Shown: positions 9,501 through 20,050 of the stretch, one piece after another
Numbering within the stretch: the first letter of the stretch is position 1
Layout of the letters: each line of letters begins with the position of its first letter
Assembly (NCBI GenBank): GCA_904066235.2
Contig: CAJFCV020000004.1
Span: forward strand, 1,612,001-1,676,000
Direction of reading: 5' to 3'
DNA: 64,000 nt
From: Bursaphelenchus xylophilus
Lineage: Eukaryota; Nematoda; Chromadorea; Rhabditida; Aphelenchoididae
Position numbers and translations under genes: made by a program
Notes under the pieces: generated by a model
The model's input: only the letters and a program-made list of their open reading frames with translations
Database searches by the model: none
What the model was told of the DNA's origin: nothing

Positions 9501-11889
9501 GAATTACCATCATAGATCTATAGTTTTAAGGGTATCTACGAAGGCTGTGACGACTCATTTAGTTCCATACGGAGGCAATAAGTTTAGTTCCGGACAGGTT
9601 TCATCGTATAAAGTGTAAAATCACAGCCTGCAGCCGTTTTTGAAGAGTAAGGTGGTACGTAAAAAAGAAGGTACCTTGCTAACTAAATCCACCGTCCGGG
9701 CATTGACAACGATGAATTGAGCGTGCACGCCAAAAATTTGGGCTAATTCCGACCAGTTTCCGCAAAGTTATAAGTTGTGGCCAAAATAAGGAACTTTTAC
9801 CGTATTTTGCCACATTTTTGATACTTCCCGGATGCAAAATGGAACGTTTTTTGCCACTGGATCAGGTCCCTCACTGTAGTATGTAAAACCCCGGTTTTTT
9901 GAAAAGCCTTTACATCAACGTACCTGATAAATAACACAGGCGATCTTTCCCCAATTCGAAGATGGTGTCAGATCTCCCCAACCGATTGTCGTCACCACTT
10001 CGAAGGTAAACTGGACTTGCAAATAATAAGGGAGTTTCTCAATGGCCGGATCAATATACGAAAAGCAAATGGCGCCAACATAGATGTACAGCACCGCCGT
10101 CACGAAGATTATGGCATAAGGGATGAACCGGACAAGATACTGAAAATATAGGGAAAATACAATCGGCGAGATATGATGGTAAGATAGAAAGATGAAAAAC
10201 TCTTCTTACAGGATCAGTCTCGCTGTAAAGTTGCTTGAAATCCGCGTCCTCCTCGGCCTTCTCCATTTCCTCGGGATCGCGGAAGCTGCGGACCGAAGAG
10301 GGCCGACGATTCATGTCTTGGATGCTGCTGAAAATCATCGACTCGAAATGCGGCTCCTCTCGGATTACGCCCATTGGCTGCAGTTGGCTGGCAATACTGA
10401 TCCGGCCTAAAAGTTGAATAATGATGGGATTGATGCAGCATGGCGCACGTCAAACTGAGGAGTCCGGTGACCGGAATAGACCCTTCGCTATAGGTTTTTT
10501 ACACTTCGTCTTGATTTCGCAGAGAAAGAGAGAAAAAAGACATGCAAAAGCGTACTCTCTCGCCCCAAAAATTCCCCATTTCTTCACCGACAAAACGTTT
10601 TTTCGCGTCTTTTGTTGGCAAATTACAGTGAGGGACCGGATCCAATGGCAAAAAACGTCTCATTTTGCATCCCGGAAGGGATCAAAATGTCTCCAAACCC
10701 TTCCCTTCTCAAAGCTAAAAAACCCCGCTTTGAAGAGCCCGCCTTGAAGGAAAGGGTGCGCTTTTCAAAGCGGAGTGTTTTAGCTTAGAAAAGGAAAGGG
10801 TTTGGAGTCATTTTAGTCCCTTCAGGGATCCAAAATGAGCCGTTTTTTGCCATTGGATCGGGTCCACTGTACGAATCCATTCACCGGATTAGCTTATCTC
10901 AGTTTGATGTGTGGCGTTATTCGAGATATCCTGTGGACTAAGCATTTCCTAGATGCGGCAATCGGGATCTACGTGGCTTGGCCTGACTTGAAAAGCCCTG
11001 GGCCATGGCTGCTTCGGCCGACGAGACGGGCCAAGATTTTCGGTGGAAGGTTGTACTTGCAGATAAGCAAAAAAAAACTAATAGCAAAAGAAGCAGCTGA
11101 ACGTTTTGCCGGTAAACTTTTTTTATGGTCTTAAAATCCGTAGCTATCTTCAATTGGTGGGTGTATGGTATAAGAAATCCATAACGCGAGTCAAATCCAA
11201 CTTTTTTTGGCTGGGACGCTTGTCTGCCCATCTGGGGAGTCCGGTGACCGGAATAGACTCTTCTATCGGTTTTTTACACTTCACCTTGATTTCACAGAGA
11301 AGTCAGAGAAAAAACGTGGAAAAACGCACTCTCTCGCCCCAAAAAATCCCCGTCTCTTTCCCGACAAAAAGCTTTTCCGCGTCTTTTTTGATGAATTGCC
11401 AATTTCGAATTTCTCTCAAACAAAGAGCGAGAGCGCTTTTGAAATCGGAGTTTTTTCACCCGGAGAGGGAGGTATTTTGCTGCATTGATGCTTCCCGGAT
11501 GCAAAATGGCACGTTTTTTGCCAATGGATCAGGTCCGCCATTGTAAAAGAAAAAAAGCGCACAGTATAAAAGTTCCGGAACTCTGTGGCGCCACCAGTAC
11601 CAACTGAAGTCAAACGCTTACTTTTCCTCCTATTACTCTCCGATTTCTTCTCCAATTTTTCGATTACATCGCATAAGTGTTGAATAATGTCGGTCGCTTG
11701 TCTAGCTTCGCCGTCCACATTTTGATTCTTGTTATCGTCGACGAATGCCCGCGCTTCGTCGATCATTTTCTTCTGGTTTAGCTGCTGATTGGCCTGATGA
11801 AAGAACTCGTTGGTGACGCGGCTTTTGGGCCAGGTCTGTGTCACCGACATGGGGTCGAACTGGATGGTGTTTAGAGAGGTCTGCGACAT
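6578..11889 (-). CDS. TWK-type two-pore-domain potassium channel
   Basis: Minus-strand exons are 11889-11622, 10406-10210, 10139-9924, 9155-8908 and 6839-6578. All phases agree and the product has 396 residues. The order is a charged, coiled-coil-prone N-terminus (1-155), TM1 (about 161-183), pore loop 1 with TIGWGD (206-211), TM2 (about 220-242), TM3 (about 274-298), pore loop 2 with TVGFGD (316-321), TM4 (about 330-355) and a short basic tail. Four TMs and two pore loops define the K2P family, which passes background K+ current at the plasma membrane. The first filter is GWG rather than the usual GYG. A splice acceptor TTTCTTGCAG lies just upstream of the ATG. Introns are loaded with nested repeats. 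Which TWK gene this is cannot be decided here. Confidence 0.88.
7225..7335 (+). mobile_element. Family B element, left part
   Basis: The segment reads GCTGATACAGTGGCAAAAAA followed by the ACGTACCATTTTGCATTCGG and CCTCTCCAAGTGAGAAAAA blocks of family B, and then diverges. It sits in the last intron of the K2P gene directly before a second, complete family B element. Confidence 0.65.
7423..7904. mobile_element. Family B element interrupted by a family C element
   Basis: Left end CAGTGAGGGACCTGATCC, right end GGATTAGGTCCCCACTG, with TA on both sides (7421-7422 and 7905-7906). The middle is interrupted at 7539-7758 by a family C element; the outer parts together give a normal family B element. 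It lies in the last intron of the K2P gene. Confidence 0.8.
7539..7758. mobile_element. Family C inverted-repeat element nested in family B
   Basis: The termini are CACGGCAACCCG and CGGGTTGCCGTG. Internal inverted blocks include CGACACTTCG and CGTTTGGACGAA. It is flanked on both sides by CGCGC, a likely 5-base target duplication. A second copy lies at 18726-18957, flanked by CGTCC on both sides, and a fragment near 47985-48070. Confidence 0.75.
7996..8737. mobile_element. GGCCCGG-rich inverted-repeat element
   Basis: The ends are GCATGGCTGCAAACCGGGCC and, inverted, GGCCCGGAGCCATGC. GC-rich blocks of repeated GGCCCGG units occupy 8005-8125 and 8617-8735, with AT-rich sequence between. The strong GC contrast with the surrounding intron marks it as a repeat, not a CpG-rich promoter. 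Related segments occur at 26785-27170, 33100-33330 and 50465-50533. Confidence 0.65.
9219..9876. mobile_element. Family B element interrupted by a hAT-like element
   Basis: Left end CAGTGGCGGACTTGATCC, right end GGATCAGGTCCCTCACTG, with TA on both sides (9217-9218, 9877-9878). It lies in the K2P intron 9156-9923. The element is split by a 403-base insertion at 9399-9801. Confidence 0.75.
9399..9801. mobile_element. Non-autonomous element with 8-base target duplication, hAT-like
   Basis: The terminal inverted repeats are GGAAAAAGTTCCTTATTTTG on the left and, on the right, the reverse complement of GGTAAAAGTTCCTTATTTTG; both continue into GCCACAAC. The host family B sequence GTATTTTG is present on both sides (9391-9398 and 9802-9809), an 8-base duplication as made by hAT transposases. 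No transposase is encoded. A related fragment appears near 17430-17460. Confidence 0.7.
10446..10912. mobile_element. Family H element interrupted by a family B variant
   Basis: Left end CACGTCAAACTGAGGAGTCC and right end inverted CTCAGTTTGATGTG, in the first intron of the K2P gene. The body contains the CTTCGCTATAGG and AGAAAGAGAGAAAAAAGAC segments shared with copies at 11230-11410, 22368-22566 and 30692-30918. A family B variant occupies 10626-10869. Confidence 0.7.
10626..10869. mobile_element. Family B variant (B2) nested in family H
   Basis: It begins CAGTGAGGGACCGGATCCAA, ends TTGGATCGGGTCCACTG, and is flanked by TA (10624-10625, 10870-10871). The internal AAACCCTTCCCTTCTCAAAG block differs from standard family B and is shared with the nested copy at 60396-60548, so B2 is a distinct subfamily. 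Confidence 0.75.
11228..11545. mobile_element. Partial family H followed by right half of family B
   Basis: The segment 11230-11410 matches family H from GGGGAGTCCGGTGACCGG to the GCGTCTTTTTT block. It then runs into the right half of family B (CGGAGAGGGAGGTATTTTGC to GGATCAGGTCCGCCATTG). Both are truncated at the junction, so this is a mosaic of two decayed copies in the first K2P intron. Confidence 0.6.
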
Positions 11890-11903
11890 TTTTGCGCTGC
11901 AAG
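11890..11903 (-). promoter_or_regulatory. Probable spliced-leader (trans-splice) acceptor of the K2P gene
   Basis: On the minus strand TTTCTTGCAG is followed by CGCAAAA and then the ATG at 11889. In Caenorhabditis such an acceptor a few bases before the start codon is typical for SL1 trans-splicing. An ordinary 5' UTR intron is the alternative. Confidence 0.5.
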
Positions 11904-12039
11904 AAAGACGGCTCGTTGATTGAAAGGTATTTTAAAAATTAACGCGAAATAAAGCTGGACGAAAATATTTTAAAAATATTGAACAAAATCAACATCCCCT
12001 GCTTTCAGCAAGGGCACAGGTTTTTACACAGAAAGACGG

Positions 12040-12520
12040 AAAAAAGTAAACTTTCTAGAAGTTTGGCTTACAGGGGAAGTACACCAAGTCCGAAGCTCAG
12101 ATTTAGATGAAACTTGGCACAAATTTAAACTGATTCTTTCCAAAATATATAAAAGAATCCTAGCTCGCGCTTTGCAGAAACAACCGAGATTTTTAGGTCG
12201 AAAGTAGGCGAAAAGTTGACATTTTTTGCCGAATTTCGGCACAAAAAGTTTTATGCCTATTTCTACCATAGAGGGTAATGTTTCTACAAAAAACCAGTTT
12301 TTTCCGTACAAAACTAGCAAAGTTATGATCAAAAAATGTTTTTCTCTCTGACCGCTCTCCGCGTTTAGCGTACTCTCTCGGCAGCAAAGATCTTTCAATA
12401 TCTCGGCGACGCCTGAAAAGTACGAGCTGAAACTTTCAAGAATTGATACTTAGTTCATGTCCGACGTGTGTGCAAAAGTTAAAGAAAATCTGAGCGTCGC
12501 AATTGGAGTAATTAAAAAAA
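12040..12520. repeat. Family D element (about 480 bases)
   Basis: It starts GGGAAGTACACCAAGTCCGA and ends with GAGCGTCGCAATTGGAGTA, an inverted match to its start. The internal GATGAAACTTGGCACAAATT, CTAGCTCGCGCTTTGCAGAA and GACCGCTCTCCGCGTTTAGC blocks recur at 13400-14220, 43440-43660, 44168-44580, 46085-46460 and 63475-63660. No coding potential is supported. Confidence 0.65.
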
Positions 12521-13400
12521 ATTAAACCCCTGTTAAAAAATTTCTCCTCTGACCGTTCTCTGCGTTTCGCGCACTGTCTGGGCAGCAAAAATCGTTCAAC
12601 ATCTAGGCCGCTCCAGCCAAAAAAAAATACAAAAAATACAGATATTAAAAATTTACAGAGGCGTTCATTAAAAATTTACAGAGGCGTTCAAACGGTCGGA
12701 AAAAAATCAAAAACATGACATCATCGTCACAACAAAAAAAACCGCAAAAGTGCAATAAAAGTCTGAAAATGAATTTTCATACCATTGTGTTGAATTTATT
12801 GTTAATGTAAACCACCTTAAGACCGTGTTTGTATAACCTCGAAAACTCGGTCTTTTCCCCGGGTTACGTATAAAACACAACCGTGGTGTCGCAAAGATCA
12901 ATGACCAAAAAAAAGAGAGTTGTGTGACTAAAAAGGACCATAAGACCTAACTCGAGAGAGAAAAAAAGTAAGAAAAATAGCCCAAGATACTGTAGAAAAC
13001 GAAAAATCGCATATTACAAAACCTGTGTATAACAAACAATTTTTTCATAAAAGTTGATTTATTAAAAAAAACACTTTTTACAACAAAGCTCTTCTATAAC
13101 AAACATTTTTTTGTGACCTTCCGCTTTGTTACTGTAATAAAAAAAAAACGAAAAAATAAAAAAGCCGAAAAAAAAAACAATTTTCCAATCGCCTTATAGC
13201 GGAATAACAAGCATTAAAATGGAATATATAACGTAAAACCCCCTTGACTGTCACTTCAATCAATGCGAAATTCATGAAAAGTTTTTTTTTGAATTAGCCG
13301 AAACCCACGGGGGAAATAAAAACTTCCGACTTATATTGTAAAGGAGAAGATGTTCCAAAAACAAATAAAACACTGATCTTTCGTGGTGTTGTTGATCGGC
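12521..13400. other. Repeat-like AT-rich sequence, no gene seen
   Basis: The stretch carries a partial family D motif near 12545-12615 and a short direct duplication of ATTAAAAATTTACAGAGGCG near 12645-12690. It also contains CTTCTATAACAAACATTTTT near 13090, related to a sequence at 61860-61940. No open frame with splice sites was recognised. Confidence 0.5.
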
Positions 13401-14225
13401 TGAAGGGGCCGTACGCCAAGTGCGACCCTTAGATTTGGATGAAACTTGGCGCAAATTTAGAACAGTTTTTTTCTGGGGCATATGCCAGACTCCTAGCTAG
13501 CGCTTCGCGAAATGACCGAGATTTTTCGGTCGAAAGTTGGCCAAAAATTACAGGTTTTTGAAAAATTTCATGTCTATTTATTTCTACCGTAAAGGGTAAT
13601 ATTTCCCCAAAAAATATACCTTTTCCGTGCGAGCTGGCTAATTTATGACCAAAAGGTGTTTTTCTCCTCGCTTTATACTCTAAGCTGGCAAAAACAGCGG
13701 GATTTTTTGATGAATTTCGAGACGAAAAGTTTCATGTCTTCTTCTACCGTATTAGTGTTTCCACAAAATATCCATCTTCCACAAAAAATCAATGCAAAGC
13801 TGGCAACGTTATGGACAAAAAAGGGCTTTTTGAGACGGCTCTCCACAGTTCATGTACTCTCTCGCCCGCAAAGCTTGCTGAATATTTCGGCCGCCCTTGA
13901 AAAGTGCGAGCTAAAACTTTCAGAAAATGATAAGTGTAGTATGTCTGGAGTGTGCGCAAAATTTAAGGAAAATCTGAGCATCGCACTTGGGGTACTTCCT
14001 TCGTACGTTGTTCCTCTTTTCTGCTCCCCTCACTTCTGTCTCCAAAGCTCGGTGAGGAATTCGACGGCAAGAAAAAGACAAAAGTTCCAATGTCTATGCT
14101 TTTTAGCAAGTGCAATTGATCGAGAAATACGAAGGTCGTGGAATGAAGTGCTTTAGCGTTTATGCAAAATTTAAGGAAATTCTAAGCGTCGCACTTGGGG
14201 TACTTCCCGCATAAAATCCAAGAAA
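13400..14225. repeat. Two or more degenerate family D copies
   Basis: Blocks typical of family D recur in order: a start at 13405 (GGGGCCGTACGCCAAGTGCG), the GATGAAACTTGGCGCAAATT block, then GCGAGCTAAAACTTTCAG, and ends near 13980-14000 and 14180-14208 reading GCACTTGGGGTACTTCC. A 166-residue open frame at 13656-14156 is made of this repeat and is not taken as a gene. Confidence 0.6.
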
Positions 14226-15082
14226 ATCCAAAATTCGCAAAGGCATGACAAAACAGGATTTCCCTCTGACCGTCTCCGCATTTCGCCTAGTCTCTACTCG
14301 GAAAAAGTCGCTTAAATTTTCACGACTATGCTTGTAAACGGTTTCCAGAAGTAATGTTTTTGCACAAAATTCGGCACTCTCTGCATTTTGCGTTATCTGT
14401 AATCAAAAAACTCTCGCTGAACATGCGAAAACGCTGCAAGTCGCGAGCTAAAACTTTCAGAGATCCTTGTATAGTCTAATCAGAGAAACGTTTGAAGAAA
14501 AACTGTTCCTATCACTTGAATTTCCCGCTTTCTTCACATCATTGCGATTTGACTCGTTGTAAAGCGTTCTAGCCAAAAAAACCCCAAATTTTGAACTTTA
14601 GAAAATTAGAGAAAAAACTGTAACTCGTCCGCAGCGATCGTACTGGGAAAAAAGATTTGCGATGAAAACAAAACTTCTACAACCATGAGAAAACAAACAA
14701 GCCCCAGTTGGAATAATTGAGAAGGTTCTCCAACACCGATCTCGTTATTACAAAAAATTGGGAGCGAAAAAAAGTTGAAAAATACCCCCTTTACGCACTT
14801 TTAATGTCAGGGCTGCTTAACAGCAATGTAACACACGTCATGAGAACCGAAAGTTCAACTGTTCCGATGTTAAACCACAACGTTAAAGGGACGTAAGAAG
14901 TCAAAATTCGGCTTGTCATGTCTCGCAGGGAAAGGGTTCAAAGTTCGGAGTTCAGAGTTTATTGAAACATGGCGTATATTGGGATTAATTTTTTCCGAGG
15001 CACATTTAAGATTTTAACCCGCGCTTTGCAGAAACGATCGCTCTAATAGCTCTGTTAGATTCTGGCGAAACCTGAGACATTC
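14226..15082. other. No gene recognised; decayed repeat sequence
   Basis: The stretch contains weak family D-like words (CTCTGACCGTCTCCGCATTT near 14260, GAGCTAAAACTTTCAGAG near 14445). No convincing exon, RNA gene or intact element was seen. Confidence 0.5.
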
Positions 15083-15660
15083 TTGACCTTTAGGGTCGAC
15101 GACAGTCTGGGTTAACATAAAAAGGATCGGAATGGGGCGCAGGGCAGGGGGATAGCCAAAAAAAAGTTGTAGGAAGTGCCTAGGAGGCCTGGCAAAGCCA
15201 TTGAATGGTCGGCGAAGACTTGGCGAAGGCTTACAATATCACAGCTTTTTCTAATTTTAGCCATTACTAACTCTGACCCGAAAGTTTGTAGCGCCAAATA
15301 TCTCTGCTTTGCCGATAAATGACAGGCGGAGAGCCGGAACAAAGGTGGTAGAAGGCAAAGCGGTTGGGTGGTCGGGGAACGCTCGGCGAAGGCGGAGAGT
15401 CGGAGAAGACTTACAATATGTCCACTTTTTCTAATTTTAGCTATCACTAACGTTAGTTTTCTTTACCCAGAGTTATTGTAAAATGTAAAAGACAAAAATT
15501 TGCGGCAAAAAGAACATGTAAAATACCTGAAAATAGGTGCTATGATATCCTAGGACCCAAGCAACCCTATTATTTCAACCATTCGGATTGCCTCCGCATG
15601 CATACAAAAACGAACCGAAGCGATCCATAATATCGTTGACCAGAACTGTCGCTGATGCAA
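15083..15660. repeat. Family E element
   Basis: Left end GGGTCGACGACAGTCTGG, right end near 15640-15658 CCAGAACTGTCGCTGA, inverted relative to each other. The body contains GGCGAAGACTTGGCGAAGGC repeated with variation. The same family appears at 16610-16640, 18955-18990, 19890-20045, 25440-26020, 41962-42110, 49062-49545 and 50985-52490 (split). Confidence 0.6.
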
Positions 15661-16443
15661 AAAAAAGTCATAGCGACAAATCTACGACAACCTTGAGTTT
15701 TCTACGCCTTCTTTGGGATGTTTAGTAGAAAAATAATCAAGAATATCGAGCAAAAAGCCCATAAAGCCACTGCAAGGTAAGGTCGGTTCCATGTGAACTT
15801 CTATTTATACGTTTTCCCAGTGTTCTTGCAAGTTCTTTGAGTCTAATCGATTATGGATCTCCAAAAACATCTCCACTCGCTTACCCGGTGAGGACAAAGA
15901 TTGCAGAGAGTTCGATAAAAATTATAATCAAAGAATCCCGTTCTGACAGCTAGGTACACTAGTGTATTACAGATCGCAGATAATGTATTTCGAATAAGTG
16001 TTTGAACGAAAACAAGTGAAACAAGTCGATATGAATGTTGCATGTTTAGCAGGACGTCAAAAAACATTGTAAATAATACAACCCAAAACAATAAATATAA
16101 AAATTTTGTACCGTTTAGTAATCGCCGGATCAGCTGTAGCCGTAAAATTGAATTTTTCACCTTGACCTACCATCACCAACCCGCAAACTTCCAGTTTTTC
16201 GCCAAAACACCGGGCTTCGCATAGGTAAAAGAGGAGATAAAATCGGTATATTGACTAATTAAATGCCCTGTGGTTGTTCGAGAATTGCGGTTTCTCTCGT
16301 ACCGCCGACGTCAACTCGACAATTCAACCAAAAAATCAGGAGAATGAAAGTAGAGTGCAACCTCTCTCTACAACGAACTCTACAACTAAACCTGTTTATC
16401 AACACAACAGAGGTCCCAGAAGTACATGAGCGGCCGAAATCTT
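15661..16443. other. No supported gene; one hydrophobic open frame on the minus strand
   Basis: A minus-strand frame at 16160-15843 encodes a hydrophobic 105-residue stretch with phenylalanine-rich segments (FLYLLFWVVLFTMFFDVLL). It ends close to a CGG|GTAAGC donor-like site at 15875. It could be one exon of a membrane protein, but no partner exon with matching phase was found, so no gene is called. Confidence 0.3.
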
Positions 16444-16594
16444 TTATCAGTCTGTCGAAAATGTAATGAGCACTCTGTCGCAGCCAAAATCACATCGCCG
16501 TCGAGGAAATGAATTGTATCGCGGCAAAATCAAATTGCTTTTCACTTCAGCGACGCGGTTGACGAGCGACACTGCTCATTTCTAAAACTGATAT
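16444..16594. mobile_element. Degenerate family A element
   Basis: It begins TATCAGTCTGTCGAAAATGT and ends AACTGATATTA, with the internal family words TCGCCGTCGAGGAAATGAAT and TTCACTTCAGCGACGCGG. Confidence 0.65.
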
Positions 16595-16699
16595 TACAAC
16601 TTATTTTTTTAGTCGCCTACCGACTTTTCGGGTCGACGACAGTTCGGTTCAACACAGCATCGATCAATACGAAGCCAAGCACATGCGGAGAGGCTAGAC

Positions 16700-17581
16700 T
16701 AAAATTTTCCCAGAAGGGTTGCCAAAAGCATCAAGCCCCAATTTTTTCAAGATTTTACCGTAACCGAAGTTAAATCAAAAATATTTTCACGTGAAAGGCG
16801 TGTGAAAACCAATAAAAGTTTTATATCCAAATGCCTCGAGGGCAATAAAGCCGACGGTAAATATATACGATTACTGAAGAAAAAATAAAAACTCCGCGCG
16901 ACCCCCTTTACAAACTGATGTCACAAATGAAAGGTAAACGTTACGGCTGGACTGTAGAAATTCGGAACTTGATCAAGTGACGTCAATAATTTACTCCGTG
17001 TAACTTTGGCTTCTGATATAGAAATTAATAGCAATTACGGTCATTTAATGGTTCCAGGAAGATTTATTGTAGAGCGCCGGAAAAACTATGGGCAAGATTT
17101 TACTACAAGGGAGGGTAGCAAGCACAAAGTTTAGGCATTTTTTATTTTGCTCACACGTCGGGTACAAAGCCGAAATCAATTTCTAAATCTAGCTCGAGCT
17201 GCGCGGATGCAGTCGAGATTTAGTACGGCCGGCCGTGGCAACCGACAACGGGCAGCGTAATCGAACGTGGACAATTGGAATGAAAGGGACATGGGCGGGC
17301 TGAAGAGATTCTTTAGAGGTAGCTTAATAATCATATATATAGATGGCAGAGTAAGTCAGAAAAAGCTAGGTTGAAACCATTTCCTAACTCTAGTTTGCAA
17401 GCTTGGACGCAGCTCACAAAGTGCATTTGTTATGGCCAGAATAAAGAACTTTTTCCTCACATTGGGATCGTTCTGAAGGTCGGTAGGACCGTTTGGAATG
17501 CGGTCTGGTGATAAGAGATACCAGGAACATATTATACTAACATACATGCGGGTATTCCTTCAACTTTATTTACAACATTTG
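16700..17581. other. No gene recognised
   Basis: The interval between a family E fragment (about 16610-16690) and the F-box gene shows no exon chain on either strand. Near 17430-17460 lies a fragment related to the hAT-like termini at 9399 (GTTATGGCCAGAATAAAGAA). Confidence 0.4.
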
Positions 17582-19683
17582 CTATTTAAGTAAAAGCCTT
17601 TGCAGTCTTCTCCACCACGACGTTTTGTTGTCAATGTCGTCGTCAATGTTATTCACATGCTGTCGAAACTCGTTGACTGAAGAACTAAGCGACACGTCTG
17701 GCTGTTCTTCTTTAAAAATTGACAAAGCTGGAACCAGGTCACCATAGCCGTGTCGAAAATACCCGCAGACCTTTGAATATAATGGGTGACGTTTGCGGAA
17801 CTGCCAATTCCTCTGGCTTTTGTCAAAAGTACCAAACTGAAAGTTAATTAGGGCACTTACACGGAAACGCTTACCATTCGGAACAAATCGATGAAAAGTG
17901 TATTTTCGTCGATTAAGAATGCAATAGATTGGGACGTACGTATCTCCAAGGAAGAGCTGACCGCAGGTGTCGCGTAGGCGCACGAAATATCGTATATTGA
18001 TAGCATCCATTCTGAAAACAATTTCGATTATGGCACTACAGTGGCGGAGTTGATTTAGTGGCATAAAACGTTACATTATGCATCCGGCAAGTATCAAAAA
18101 GTGCAGCAAAATACCTCCCTCTCCAAGTGAAAATAAACTCCAATTTCAAAAGCGCACCCGCTCTTTTTGCGACAAAACGGAGTTTTTAGTTGGAAGGGGA
18201 CGCACTTTGCCATATTTTTTGATACCTCTCATATAACTGCAACGTAAAGCTCTTCTCGCTTACCTCCTTCACGCGCAATCAAAACCTCCAGTTGTGCGCA
18301 CACCGTGAATATTTTTGTATGGCAAGAAAATACACGGCAAGCACCCGACATCAGCTCGTAGACAACGACCTGTCCACTTTGCTGAACAGCCGCGTAATGC
18401 GCGACTCCCGGAACTGCGTCGGCTGAGAACGCAATACCTGGAGCGTTGATTTTGTGCATTTTCATTGTTATACAGTCGAAAACTTTTCTCTTGACCGGAC
18501 AAAAGAGGCAAAACTTGTGAAATGACGCCTTTTTGCTCATTCTGAACGTGCAGATGGTGCGATTGGTTGTTAGGTCGCGGAAGTAGTAGGTGTTGGAGTT
18601 CACGTTTCGCGGCTGAAAAATGAAAATTGTGAGATCAGAACAAAAATGATAGCCCAGAATTAGGAACGAAATGGGCGAAAATTTATTTTGCCTGTTGTAC
18701 CAGCAAAAGGAGAGAAAACGCGTCCCACGGCAACCCAAAATAGAAAAAAATGTCTCCCGCCCCCTTTTGAACTTCGTCCAAACGAAGTGTCAGAATTCAC
18801 AAAAGAAATGAGATAAATACGAGAAAAATATTTTGCGGTCGCGACCGCGGTCGGAAAACCACACGAAAAATTCATTTTTGACATTTCGTTTGAATTCAAC
18901 CGATACTAGGTGGGCGAAGCGCCGAAACGAGGCGAAACGACTCCCTGGGTTGCCGTGCGTCCCGACCTTTTCGGTCGACGGCAGTTCGGTTCCTCAAAAC
19001 ATCCTGTATACATGGGTACTGAAACTATTTAAACTAATGTTGGCTGATTTTTAAACATGCCCGCAAAAATTCCGTGGTTGTTTAGCTGCTCGCAAGGTGG
19101 TTGCCCGCAGGTCTTATTATAAAATCATTGACTACGCTTAATAATATTGTGCATCAACTTACTTTATAAAACATAAAGACTGTCCCATTTTTAAACAGTC
19201 GGAATCCCTGTGCTTGGCCCGCCCAACCACGCAAAGTGATGATTTCATTATCGTTGAAGTCCAAACTTATGATTGCGATCACATTACTCTTCTTACAATA
19301 AAATGCCGTCTTGTAGCCGGATTGAGAGAGTAAACGATCCGCATGCAGTCTTCGTTCTATTCCGCTGAAATTTTGATAAAAGTTGTGGTTTAAGAAGTCT
19401 AGAAAATATTGATATCGAATAAATTCTAATAACATATTTTGAAACATACAGTTGAAAAGGCCGCAGCCACAGCTCATCTTTCATTCGGAACAAGTCATTT
19501 CGCATGCAAAGACGTTTGAAGTCAATGCCAACTATTTTATACAGGCTGGAGTTAACGCTGGCCAGACTACAAAGTTCGCTACGAGATAAACGTTGAAGAA
19601 TTTTTTCCCAGACCTAAAAATAGTCAAGTCAACCGTATTATATTAGAAAATTTATTTACCTCATATGGTAAATTGAACTCCAT
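17582..19683 (-). CDS. F-box protein
   Basis: Minus-strand exons are 19683-19660, 19613-19450, 19364-19163, 18612-18264, 18011-17875 and 17836-17582. Phases agree throughout and the product has 376 residues. The N-terminus MEFNLPYEVWEKILQRL followed by ELCSLASVNSSL is a good F-box (about residues 4-45), which in known proteins binds Skp1 to build SCF ubiquitin ligases. The rest has beta-strand-like segments (GQVVVYEL, LSIYDIS, AFLIDENTLF) suggesting a propeller-like substrate domain, as inference. A longer unspliced frame across 18064-17582 exists but disagrees with the phase of exon 4; the spliced version needs a 38-base intron at 17837-17874. Introns contain family B and C elements. F-box genes are greatly expanded in nematodes. 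Confidence 0.78.
18039..18236. mobile_element. Decayed family B element in F-box intron
   Basis: It starts after TA with CAGTGGCGGAGTTGATTTAG and contains CCTCCCTCTCCAAGTG and the mirror GCACTTTGCCATATTTTTTG. The right terminus has decayed beyond GATACCTC. Confidence 0.65.
18726..18957. mobile_element. Family C inverted-repeat element in F-box intron
   Basis: Termini CACGGCAACCCAAAAT and CTGGGTTGCCGTG, flanked by CGTCC on both sides. It contains the palindromic word GCGGTCGCGACCGCGGTCGG near 18835. It corresponds to the nested copy at 7539-7758. Confidence 0.75.
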
Positions 19684-19889
19684 TGCATACAAAAAGCGAG
19701 AAGAAAACACAGGGAATAAGAGCAGAATGAGAGGTTATCTCAAATATGCGCATTTCTTTTCCTAAGCGACTTTTCTGCCAAGGGTTGCGTCAGAATGGAA
19801 ACAACGGAGGCATGGGGCTGTCGGAGGGCCAAACGAGGAGGCAACTCCAAAAACCGAGGATCCATAAGCTTTATGCGAGTATTATTGCA

Positions 19890-20050
19890 GTAAATACCTC
19901 AAAATAGATACTAAACTATCCTAGGACATAATAAAACTAATTCTTTCTATTAAAAAATTCTTCTCCAAACCTAATGTATACAACGATAAGTTGAGGCACC
20001 CCAAGTACTGTCGACCTGACCTGTCGCTGTCCCGAGAAGCCGCGACGCCG
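19890..20050. repeat. Right part of a family E element
   Basis: The stretch AATACCTCAAAATAGATACT, the TCCTAGGACATAATAAAACT segment and the end GACCTGTCGCTGTCCCGAGA match the right half of family E (compare 49380-49545). Confidence 0.55.

Noticed and set aside
13656..14156. 166-residue plus-strand open frame
   Set aside because: It is composed of family D repeat sequence that recurs at several other places; no domain or splice signals.
15843..16160. Hydrophobic minus-strand frame resembling a receptor exon
   Set aside because: No compatible neighbouring exons or chemoreceptor motifs were found; hydrophobicity may reflect T-rich sequence.
17582..18064. Single 160-residue unspliced frame at the 3' end of the F-box gene
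   Set aside because: Its phase conflicts with the donor of exon 4, and part of it lies in the intron holding a family B element. The spliced alternative fits all phases.
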